A program made the position numbers and the translations under genes. From Methanobacteriota archaeon (GTDB taxonomy: Archaea; Thermoplasmatota; Thermoplasmata; RBG-16-68-12): a stretch of DNA of 7,873 nucleotides. The notes under the pieces were generated by a model. That model had not been told where the DNA came from. It saw only the letters and a program-made list of their open reading frames with translations, and did no database searches. The DNA lies in the NCBI GenBank assembly GCA_005879045.1, contig VBLV01000039.1, forward strand, positions 1 to 7,873, written 5' to 3'. Numbering within the stretch: the first letter of the stretch is position 1; each line of letters begins with the position of its first letter. Of this stretch, positions 1-5,247 are shown one piece after another.

Positions 1-468
1 GAGATTGCGGGCGACGTCCCGGTTTACCTGGTCGTGAACAAGAAAGACCTCGAGGAGCGCCGGGCAATCACCGAGGACGAGATCCGCCATGTCGCCGAAC
101 CGTTTGCCGCCCCGATCGTGTATACGTCGGCACGGACCGGCACCTTCGTGGAGGACGCCTTCAACGCCCTGGCGATCGAGATCGTCGACCGCGCGTTCCG
201 GCAAGATGCGGCCCGGGCAGTCGAGCGCGGCCTTCGAGACAAGGTCCTGGTGCTCCTCGACAAACGCGGCTCGATCGGATTGAAGAAGAACCAGTTCTTC
301 GAGATCCTCCGAGGCGTGAACTTCGACGACCTGCAGAGCGAACTCGCTCGCCTCGAGGGAGAAGGCCTCCTGACGCTACTGTGGCACGGCACCTCGGACT
401 TCACCGCGGTGATTACTCCGCGCGGGACCGCGGCCACCAAACGAGCCTCGGCATGGGAAGAGGAGTGA
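1..468 (+). CDS. Small Ras-like GTPase, C-terminal part, with winged-helix tail (5' partial)
   Basis: The reading frame is open from the first base, so the gene begins before the window; 155 residues are visible. What is seen: a hydrophobic strand running into NKKD (residues 13-16), the G4 guanine-specificity motif, and TSA (42-44) as the G5 motif, each in the usual place at the end of a Ras/Arf-like G domain. The P-loop and switches lie outside the window. After the G domain, from about residue 78, comes a roughly 65-residue segment with helix, helix and beta-wing pattern (RDKVLVLLDKRG, then LQSELARLEGEGLL and a short strand pair) that reads like a winged helix-turn-helix. Such domains bind nucleic acid or protein partners. 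A GTP-dependent regulatory role is inferred; the partner is unknown. The next gene starts about 25 nt downstream, so co-transcription is likely. The GTP-internal GTG at position 34 is not the start, because conserved sequence continues upstream of it. Confidence 0.82.
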   Translation, partial: EIAGDVPVYLVVNKKDLEERRAITEDEIRHVAEPFAAPIVYTSARTGTFVEDAFNALAIEIVDRAFRQDAARAVERGLRDKVLVLLDKRGSIGLKKNQFFEILRGVNFDDLQSELARLEGEGLLTLLWHGTSDFTAVITPRGTAATKRASAWEEE

Positions 469-482
469 GAAGACCGCTCCAC

Positions 483-489
483 GAGGTGA
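483..489 (+). promoter_or_regulatory. Shine-Dalgarno site for the METTL5-like gene
   Basis: GAGGTGA matches the anti-Shine-Dalgarno 3' end of 16S rRNA well. It lies 4 nt before ACG at 494, exactly where the homologous protein sequence begins, and 31 nt before the TTG at 521. Its position therefore favours initiation at the ACG, or at an ATG that has been mutated or misread as ACG. Confidence 0.6.
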
Positions 490-493
490 GCCT

Positions 494-1099
494 ACGAAGA
501 AGGTCCAGCTCGAGCGGATCTTGGAGTCCCTCGATCCGCTCCCGAATCCGGCGCCGTCCGCGGAGCAGTATCCGACGCCCGCGGGAATCGCGGCCGAAGT
601 CGCCTACCTCGCTCACGCGAAAGGCGACATCCAGGGTCGGTCGGTCGTGGACCTCGGATGCGGGAACGGGGTGCTCGCGATCGCCGCGAAACTTCTCGGC
701 GCGGGGCCCGTGGCGGGCGTGGACTCGGATCCATTGGCCATGGAGGTCGCGCTGCGGAACGCAGAACGTGCGCAGGTCGACATCGCGTGGCGCCTCGCCG
801 ATGTCCGGGCCATCCATGAGACCTTCGACACCGTCCTCATGAATCCACCGTTCGGTTCTCAGAGGCGCCATGCAGACCGTCCATTCCTGGACGCCGCGCT
901 TGCATCAGGCCACATCGTCTACACGTTCCTGAACGCGAAGGCCGAAGCCTACGTGCGGCATCGCATCGAGTCCGCTGCCGGGACGATCACCGACCGTCTC
1001 GCGTATGCCTTTCCGATTCCCCACACCTTCGCCTTCCATCGGGAGGAGCTTCGCCGGATCGACGTCGTCCTCTATCGATTTGAAGTGGGGAAGAGATAA
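494..1099 (+). CDS. METTL5-like N6-adenine rRNA methyltransferase with apparent ACG start
   Basis: This is a class I SAM-dependent methylase of the METTL5 type. Its eukaryotic relatives methylate one adenosine of the small-subunit rRNA together with TRMT112. Counting from the ACG at 494 (201 residues): EQYPTP at 24-29 is the family's N-terminal signature, VVDLGCGNG at 51-59 is SAM motif I, VDSD at about 76-79 is the acidic loop, and NPPF at 117-120, followed by GSQRRHADRPFL, is the catalytic motif IV of N6-adenine methylases with the family's HAD-R-FL extension. All key motifs are intact. Family proteins start with a lysine-rich stretch about 20 residues before the EQYPTP motif. Here KKVQLERIL matches that stretch, but no ATG, GTG or TTG precedes it in frame; an ACG sits 4 nt after a GAGGTGA ribosome site. 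The first usual start is TTG at 521, which would cut off the conserved N-terminus. It lies between the GTPase and csl4; methylase-csl4 adjacency is common in euryarchaea. Confidence 0.9.
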   Translation, partial: TKKVQLERILESLDPLPNPAPSAEQYPTPAGIAAEVAYLAHAKGDIQGRSVVDLGCGNGVLAIAAKLLGAGPVAGVDSDPLAMEVALRNAERAQVDIAWRLADVRAIHETFDTVLMNPPFGSQRRHADRPFLDAALASGHIVYTFLNAKAEAYVRHRIESAAGTITDRLAYAFPIPHTFAFHREELRRIDVVLYRFEVGKR

Positions 1100-1102
1100 A
1101 TA
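1094..1102 (+). promoter_or_regulatory. TATA-like box for csl4
   Basis: AGATAAATA in GC-rich surroundings lies about 40 nt before the csl4 ATG. A transcription start about 25 nt downstream would give a leader of roughly 15 nt, just holding the GGAG at 1131-1134. The box overlaps the TAA stop codon (1097-1099) of the methylase gene, so csl4 can have its own promoter inside the end of the upstream gene. The same GATAAATA core occurs before uppS. Confidence 0.6.
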
Positions 1103-1137
1103 CCGACGGCTCTACTCCGTGCGACCCACAGGAGTCG

Positions 1138-1908
1138 ATGGACCAGATGGAGTCAAAGATGGTCCTCCCGGGCGATGAGATCGCCGTCGCGGAGGAATTC
1201 GAGCCCGGGGAAGGGACCTACGAGAAGAACGGGCTTGTGTTCGCGGCGACGCCGGGCGTCCTCATCCTCGACGCGGCGAACCGCGTGGCGCGCGTGCGAG
1301 CGTTCAACCCGCCCGCGGAGCTCAAAGTCGGGGACATCGTGTACGGCGTCGTGGACGATATTCGCGGCATGATGGCGACCGCGACGATCCTCGCGATCCA
1401 TGGACGGACTCGCCAGATCAGCGGCGAGTCGGAGGGGACGATTCACATCTCGAACGTGTCGGAAGAGTACACCGAGGACATTCGCGACATGTTCCGCCTC
1501 GGGGACATCATCCGAGCCAAGGTGATTCAGGTCAAGCCCTCGGTCCAACTCACGACGGCAGAACGGAATCTCGGGGTGGTGAAGGCCCTCTGTTCGGTCT
1601 GCCGAGGGCCTCTCGAGCTCCGGGATCGGGAACTCTACTGCCCGCGGGACGAGCGCACGGAACGACGGAAGCTCGCGGCCGACTACGCAGACTTGAGGCT
1701 CTTTGTGCCCGCGACCGAACTCGGCGGTGGGAAGGTCGAGGCGAAACATCGGGAGCCTCGGAGCGAGGGTCACGATCGCGGTGGACGAGACCGAGATCGG
1801 GGCGGGGGGCGCGATCGGTACCGAGACCGAGGCGGGGGTCGAGGTCGCGACGGACGCGGTCCTGGCGGCCGCGGGGGAAGGGACCGAGACCGCGGACGAC
1901 ATCGGTAA
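1138..1908 (+). CDS. csl4: Exosome RNA-binding subunit Csl4 with RG/RD-rich C-terminal tail
   Basis: Csl4 is a cap subunit of the archaeal exosome that sits over the Rrp41/Rrp42 ring, binds RNA and recruits partners such as DnaG. The 256-residue protein has the family order: an N-terminal domain (about 8-60, with VLPGDEIAVAEEFEPGEGTY), an S1 RNA-binding domain (about 62-142, KVGDIVYGVV through the IHISNVSEEY and LGDIIRAKVI segments), then a zinc ribbon (152-171). The ribbon shows CSVC (C152, C155) and C168, but the position of the usual fourth cysteine is D171. From about residue 200 to the end is an arginine-glycine-aspartate low-complexity tail with RGGG and RGG units, not typical of archaeal Csl4, which normally ends near residue 190. 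The ATG at 1138 follows GGAG (spacing 3); an ATG at 1159 with GGAG at 1149-1152 is an alternative start that would drop only seven residues. Confidence 0.93.
   Translation: MDQMESKMVLPGDEIAVAEEFEPGEGTYEKNGLVFAATPGVLILDAANRVARVRAFNPPAELKVGDIVYGVVDDIRGMMATATILAIHGRTRQISGESEGTIHISNVSEEYTEDIRDMFRLGDIIRAKVIQVKPSVQLTTAERNLGVVKALCSVCRGPLELRDRELYCPRDERTERRKLAADYADLRLFVPATELGGGKVEAKHREPRSEGHDRGGRDRDRGGGRDRYRDRGGGRGRDGRGPGGRGGRDRDRGRHR
1787..1890 (+). repeat. Short imperfect direct repeats encoding the Csl4 RG/RD tail
   Basis: GAGACCGAG occurs at 1787-1795 and again at 1823-1831, 36 nt (12 codons) apart, each followed by a G-run; a related GACCGAGAC lies at 1882-1890. The unit spacing is a multiple of three, so the tail could have grown by in-frame repeat expansion. 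The repeats explain why a second frame is also open here. Confidence 0.6.
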
Positions 1909-1969
1909 AGCCGTCGCAAATGCCGTGACCGTTCCGTTCCGAGAATTAGCATCAAGAATCGAAGGCAAA

Positions 1970-1977
1970 AAGATATG
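1970..1977 (+). promoter_or_regulatory. Possible TATA box for the 54-residue protein
   Basis: AAGATATG lies about 40 nt before the ATG at 2014, the same distance seen for csl4 and its box, within an A-rich patch in otherwise GC-rich DNA. It is weak as a sequence match and is supported mainly by its spacing. Confidence 0.4.
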
Positions 1978-2013
1978 AACCTACCCTGTGATAGCACGGG
2001 TTAGAGGTTGTGA

Positions 2014-2178
2014 ATGCCCGCTTCCAACGAGGAAGTGATGAAGGAATTGGCGCGCCTCCGGACAGAGATTCAACAGCTCCGCGAGGTCGTCAGCGCGCTC
2101 TTCAACGCGGTCTTCGAGGAAGGGGACGAGGACTGGGACTCGGTCCCAGAGAAGGACGAATTCAACCTCTACAACTGA
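2014..2178 (+). CDS. 54-residue acidic coiled-coil microprotein
   Basis: A short complete frame encodes MPASNEEVMKELARLRTEIQ and onward to NLYN. GAGGT at 2004-2008 lies 5 nt before the ATG, and a TATA-like box lies 40 nt before it. Residues 6-35 make a strongly amphipathic helix with leucine, isoleucine and valine at heptad-like spacing (VMKELARLRTEIQQLREVVS), which suggests a coiled coil or dimer helix. The rest (about 36-54) is very acidic, with EEGDEDWDSVPEKDEF, and ends in an aromatic/asparagine motif (FNLYN). I do not recognise a family. The acidic tail could contact a basic partner, for example the arginine-rich tail of the Csl4 encoded just upstream, but that is speculation. It stands as the last gene of the plus-strand run, before a minus-strand gene. 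Confidence 0.7.
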   Translation: MPASNEEVMKELARLRTEIQQLREVVSALFNAVFEEGDEDWDSVPEKDEFNLYN

Positions 2179-2249
2179 TCCGTCGACGGCTTCGAGTCTC
2201 GAACGTTTCAAGGTTGTGTCGCCGTGGCCCTCTTCTCACGGGCTCGGCC

Positions 2250-2507
2250 TCAGACCATCTGGCTCAACTGGCGCATCCGCTCCATCGCTCCGCGACAGAA
2301 CGAATCCAAGTCGCGGAGGGCGACGAGAACCGCAATTGCCAGGACAAACCCGAGATCCAAAACCCCCGTCCGGAACCAGGAGAGGACGCTCACGACGACG
2401 AGAACGAGCGTGAGAATCGTCAAAATTGTGAAGTCCCTCGCGAGGCGGACGAGTGCGTTCTCCATCGTCAGCCACGCGGACGGTACGGCAGACACCATTG
2501 AATCCAT
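2250..2507 (-). CDS. Predicted small two-helix membrane protein
   Basis: The 85-residue reading has two clear hydrophobic segments: about residues 27-45 (TILTILTLVLVVVSVLSWF) and 48-64 (GVLDLGFVLAIAVLVAL), separated by a short turn with an arginine. A charged helix precedes the first (MENALVRLARDF) and another follows the second (RDLDSFCRGAMERMRQLSQMV). Ends would probably both face the cytoplasm. The hydrophobic, leucine- and valine-rich composition and plausible architecture are the only evidence for a gene; I recognise no family. The start is uncertain: ATG at 2507, 2498 or 2465, or GTG at 2594 with GGAG 8 nt before it, which would add a basic 29-residue extension. It is alone on its strand, tail-to-tail with the microprotein and head-to-head with the E1-like gene. 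Confidence 0.55.
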   Translation of the reverse strand: MDSMVSAVPSAWLTMENALVRLARDFTILTILTLVLVVVSVLSWFRTGVLDLGFVLAIAVLVALRDLDSFCRGAMERMRQLSQMV

Positions 2508-2682
2508 CGAAGTCCCCGATGCCCATCGCCTCCGCGCGAATGAGCTTTCCGTAGGCGGAGTCCGATCCCCTTTGGCGCGTCCTTCGTAATTCACCGCGTC
2601 GCTCCGATCGCCGCCGAGCGACCCCGCGGAACATACTGCCTGAGGGGCGAAAGGCCATAAGTCGGCCGTCCTTTGGTGACGT
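2508..2682. other. Divergent intergenic region
   Basis: This 175-nt stretch separates the minus-strand membrane protein from the E1-like gene. On the plus strand, GGTGA (2675-2679) is a likely ribosome site for the GTG at 2683. The sequence around 2655-2661 (CCATAAG, or CTTATGG on the other strand) is the only AT-rich patch and could serve as a weak promoter for either gene. Part of the stretch may be coding if the membrane protein starts at 2594. I see no RNA gene here. Confidence 0.4.
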
Positions 2683-3675
2683 GTGCCTTCACCCAATCGA
2701 TATCGTCGACAGGAAGTCCTCCCCGAGATTGGTGTAAAGGGCCAGCGAGAGCTCGCCCGGGCACGAGCCGTCGTGATCGGTTTGGGGGCCTTGGGAAGCA
2801 TCTCCTCCGACCTGCTTGCCCGGGCGGGGGTTGGGCACCTCCGGCTCGTCGATCGAGACGTCGTCGAGCTCACGAATCTCCAGCGGCAGTCGCTGGACCG
2901 GCCGAAGGCGGACGCCGCCGCGGAGCGCCTCCGTTCCGTGAACTCGCAAATCGAGATCGAGCCGCTCTCGAAGGATGTCCACTCGGCGACGGTCCGGGAC
3001 CTCCTGCGCGACACCGACATCGTCGTCGACGGAACGGACAATCTCGAGACTCGGTTCTTGCTCAACGAGGCGGCGATCGAGGCGAACGTCCCGTTCGTCT
3101 ACGGTGGGGCCATCGCGACATACGGGATGGCGTTCGCGATTCGCACCCCGGTCACCGCGTGTTTCCGCTGTTTCAACCCGAATGCGCCTCCACCGGGAAG
3201 TCTCCCGACGTGCGAGACGGCGGGAATCCTCAACGCGGCCTCCGCCATGGTGGGGGCGATCCAGGCGGGCGAGGCGCTTCGGCTGCTCCTTGGAGAGACC
3301 CCATCCGGGGTCCTCTTTGTGGTCGACGGATGGCACCCGGACATCCAGAGGATTCACATCGGGCGGCGCTCCGATTGTCCGACTTGTGTCCAGGGAGAAC
3401 GTGAGTATCTGGGGGCGAAGCGGACGCAGGTCCTGGCTTCGCTCTGCGGGAGCGATACGATTTCCCTCGACCCGGTCCATCACGGATCGATCGACATGGA
3501 GGCCGTCGCGGATCGCCTGGCGGCGCTCGGGTCGACGCGTCGATCGGGCGGCGTCCTCGTCGCGGACGTGGAGGGCCGCCGGCTCACGATCTTCCCCGAT
3601 GGCCGCGCGCTGATCCGCGGCGTGAAGGACGAGGCGGAAGCCCGCGGGGTCTACGCGAAGTACGTGGGGATTTGA
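2683..3675 (+). CDS. moeB: E1-like adenylyltransferase (MoeB/ThiF/UbaA family)
   Basis: Enzymes of this family adenylate the C-terminal glycine of a ubiquitin-like protein (MoaD, ThiS or archaeal SAMP) so that sulfur or a target lysine can be attached. Seen in the 330-residue protein: nucleotide-binding GLGALGS (33-39), VDRD (56-59), NLQRQ with the catalytic arginine R68, RPKA with lysine K75, DGTDN (116-120), zinc pairs CFRC (C160, C163) and CPTC (C232, C235), and the conserved cysteine of PTCETAG (C177). Between NLQRQSL and RPKA about six residues are missing compared with E. coli MoeB. There is no rhodanese domain; instead residues about 250-330 form a separate small domain ending in LTIFPDGRALIRGVKDEAEA, as in a ThiF-like subgroup of Bacilli and archaea. 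GTG at 2683 follows GGTGA. The next gene starts 1 nt after the stop. Which ubiquitin-like protein it serves cannot be told; none is encoded in the window. Confidence 0.92.
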   Translation: MPSPNRYRRQEVLPEIGVKGQRELARARAVVIGLGALGSISSDLLARAGVGHLRLVDRDVVELTNLQRQSLDRPKADAAAERLRSVNSQIEIEPLSKDVHSATVRDLLRDTDIVVDGTDNLETRFLLNEAAIEANVPFVYGGAIATYGMAFAIRTPVTACFRCFNPNAPPPGSLPTCETAGILNAASAMVGAIQAGEALRLLLGETPSGVLFVVDGWHPDIQRIHIGRRSDCPTCVQGEREYLGAKRTQVLASLCGSDTISLDPVHHGSIDMEAVADRLAALGSTRRSGGVLVADVEGRRLTIFPDGRALIRGVKDEAEARGVYAKYVGI

Positions 3676-3676
3676 C

Positions 3677-4342
3677 GTGGCACGCCGAGGCGTGCTGTTG
3701 CTCAGCGGAGGATTCGACAGTCCCGTCGCTGGCCACCTCATGGCCCGTCAAGGCCTCGATCTCATCGCGGCCCATTTCTCCCTGGAGCCGATCACCGACG
3801 ACGCCGCCGCGATGAAGGCGCGAACCCTGTGTGGAATCCTGGGAATCCCTTCGTTGTGCGTGGTTCGGGTGGGGGAGGCCTTCGCCGAGGTCGCCCAGAA
3901 AGCAAACCGCCGTTTCTACTTCATCCTGACCAAGCGTCTGATGATCCGACTGGCCGACGCCATTGCGGACCTTGAAAGCGCCGAGGTCCTCGTCACCGGG
4001 GAGAACTTGGGTCAGGTCTCGAGCCAGACGGTCGCGAGCCTGCGAGCGATCGACGCCGTTGCCCACCACCCGATCCTCCGGCCTCTGATCGGCTTTGACA
4101 AGCAGGAAATCGTAGACCGGGCGAAGGCAATCGGCACGTACGAGGTGTCGAAGGGGCCCGAGATCTGCGACCTGCTCGGACCGCCGCGTCCCTCGACCCA
4201 CGCGCGCTTGGACCAGATCCTCGCCGAGGAGACGAAGCTGGACCTGCCGGGGCTCGTGTCATCCTGTCTCTCGAAGCTGGTGTCGGAAAAGTTCAAGGCC
4301 AACGGTCCGCCTGCACCGCTCCCTCCGAGGACGGCCGGATGA
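3677..4342 (+). CDS. thiI: Stand-alone ThiI-type PP-loop sulfurtransferase (no THUMP domain)
   Basis: ThiI activates uridine 8 of tRNA with ATP and replaces oxygen with sulfur to make 4-thiouridine; some homologs also serve thiamine thiazole synthesis. The 221-residue protein begins directly at the catalytic domain: PP-loop SGGFDSP (10-16), then TGENLGQVSSQT (107-118), ILRPLIGFDKQEI (133-145) and C164 in PEIC. That cysteine aligns with the E. coli ThiI catalytic-domain Cys344. The N-terminal ferredoxin-like and THUMP domains that bind tRNA in the full-length enzyme, and the C-terminal rhodanese domain, are absent. The GTG start at 3677 follows GGGGA (3666-3670, spacing 6) and lies 1 nt after the E1 stop; the stop overlaps the next start as ATGA. 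Pairing with an E1-like enzyme suggests sulfur may arrive on a ubiquitin-like carrier. The residues from about 206 on are a proline-rich end. 2-thiouridine or another thiolation target is possible. Confidence 0.86.
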   Translation: MARRGVLLLSGGFDSPVAGHLMARQGLDLIAAHFSLEPITDDAAAMKARTLCGILGIPSLCVVRVGEAFAEVAQKANRRFYFILTKRLMIRLADAIADLESAEVLVTGENLGQVSSQTVASLRAIDAVAHHPILRPLIGFDKQEIVDRAKAIGTYEVSKGPEICDLLGPPRPSTHARLDQILAEETKLDLPGLVSSCLSKLVSEKFKANGPPAPLPPRTAG

Positions 4343-4623
4343 GCTACTACCTGTTGAAGCCGTGTCGAACGGCCACCGCGTTCATCTCCACGTTGAAGAA
4401 GCCGTGGCGGCTGGACCTGACGGAGGCCGCCGAGCGCCTGCGGAGCCGCGGCTGGCGGGTCAGCGATGTGAAAGTCATGCTCATCCTCGAAGGAGAGCCG
4501 GAACTCACCCTGTACGAGAGCGGCAAGATCCTCGCGAAGACGGATGATGAGAGGCTGGCGCGAGAAGCGATCGACCGCGTGTACGGAGCGGTCGGCCTCG
4601 TCGCGCAAATCGCCGCCGCATGA
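4339..4623 (+). CDS. 94-residue protein resembling half of a TBP-like fold, coupled to thiI
   Basis: The start overlaps the thiI stop (ATGA at 4339-4342), and GAGGA at 4327-4331 is 7 nt upstream, so the two are probably translationally coupled. I recognise no named family. The pattern is: a strand (residues 12-19), a helix (about 25-38, LDLTEAAERLRSRG), strands (43-51, DVKVMLILEG, and 55-59, ELTLY), a tight turn with SGKI (61-64), another strand (LAKTDD), and a helix (72-83, RLAREAIDRVYG). The same order, including an L-D-L helix, a hairpin with SGK and a +-E-A-R helix, marks each half of the TATA-binding protein. The C-terminal domain of the E1-like enzyme two genes upstream has the same pattern. 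It does not end in GG and is not a ubiquitin-like carrier. A role as an RNA-binding or partner-binding subunit of the ThiI enzyme is inference only. Confidence 0.85.
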   Translation: MSYYLLKPCRTATAFISTLKKPWRLDLTEAAERLRSRGWRVSDVKVMLILEGEPELTLYESGKILAKTDDERLAREAIDRVYGAVGLVAQIAAA

Positions 4624-4658
4624 CGCTCTCGTTATTGAACCCGGGAAGTTCCGAGAAT

Positions 4659-4666
4659 CTATATAC
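4659..4666 (+). promoter_or_regulatory. TATA box for the DUF4382 gene
   Basis: CTATATAC is the clearest TATA box in the window, in a 78-nt gap after the 94-residue gene. The ATG at 4702 is about 39 nt from its centre, and GGAGG (4693-4697) lies 4 nt before the ATG, so a leader of roughly 12-15 nt is expected. The box implies that this gene is transcribed separately from the E1-thiI operon. Confidence 0.75.
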
Positions 4667-4701
4667 CCCTCCCCGCGAATGATAGTCGCGCGGGAGGACC
4701 G

Positions 4702-5217
4702 ATGAGGCCGCGCACCGTGTTTGCCATGGCGGTCGCCGGCCTGCTTTTGATCGGCGGGATTGCGTTCCTGGGTTCCGTCTCGTCGGGGACGCTCTACGTG
4801 TACGTCCGCGATGCGCCGGCCGAATGGAGGCAGTTGAACGTCGTGTTCTCGGACATCCAGGTCCATCGCGCGAATGCGGGGAACGAGAGCGGTTGGATCC
4901 ACCTCCCTCTGTCCTCTCCGACCATCGATTTCGTGGCCCTCGCGAATCTCACGCGGCTCCTTGCGTTGGACCGCGCCCCCGCGGGAAAGTACACTCAGCT
5001 GCGGCTCGTCGTGAATTCGGTGGACGGGATTCTGAGGGACGGCACGCCCGTCACGCTGATCGTCCCGAGTGGCGAGCTGAAGACCACCACGCCGTTCGAC
5101 GTACCTGGGAGCGGGGTCGTGCGAGTTACACTGGACTTCGACCTCGCGAGTTCGATTCATGCGGCCGGTGGACAGTGGATCTTCCGCCCGGTCCTCGGCT
5201 CGATTCAGATCAGCTGA
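4702..5217 (+). CDS. DUF4382 protein with N-terminal membrane anchor or signal peptide
   Basis: The 171-residue protein has an N-terminal MRPR followed by a hydrophobic stretch (about 6-24, VFAMAVAGLLLIGGIAFLG), suited to a signal peptide or a membrane anchor with the rest outside the cell. From residue 29 it follows the DUF4382 pattern: GTLYVYVRDAPAEW (29-42), LNVVFSDIQVHRA (45-57), WIHLPL, VALANLTRLLAL (78-89), PAGKYTQLRLVV (93-104), VPSGELKTTTPFDV (121-134) and a C-terminal TLDFDLASSI (143-152). The family is widespread in archaea and some bacteria and is predicted to form a beta-sandwich; no activity is established that I can rely on. The sequence has no lipobox cysteine. It is convergent with the minus-strand gene that ends at 5248. 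Confidence 0.88.
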   Translation: MRPRTVFAMAVAGLLLIGGIAFLGSVSSGTLYVYVRDAPAEWRQLNVVFSDIQVHRANAGNESGWIHLPLSSPTIDFVALANLTRLLALDRAPAGKYTQLRLVVNSVDGILRDGTPVTLIVPSGELKTTTPFDVPGSGVVRVTLDFDLASSIHAAGGQWIFRPVLGSIQIS

Positions 5218-5247
5218 GGAAAGCCGGACGACGCGAGAGTTCGTCGG

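Noticed and set aside
1703..1978. Alanine-, glycine- and glutamate-rich alternative frame over the csl4 tail
   Set aside because: It has no ribosome site or homology and follows from the GAGACCGAG-type repeats. The csl4 frame continues upstream in a well-supported protein.
4339..4623. 94-residue gene as the ubiquitin-like sulfur carrier for the E1
   Set aside because: It lacks a C-terminal GG (it ends AQIAAA) and does not show the beta-grasp pattern.
4012..5160. Long open frame on the minus strand, opposite thiI, the 94-residue gene and DUF4382
   Set aside because: It is arginine- and proline-rich, without recognisable motifs, and lies opposite three genes with clear motifs or start signals. 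GC-rich coding DNA often leaves such antisense frames open.
5218..5247. Terminator between the convergent DUF4382 and RMD1-like genes
   Set aside because: The 30-nt gap has no T-rich run or clear hairpin on either strand; nothing can be claimed.
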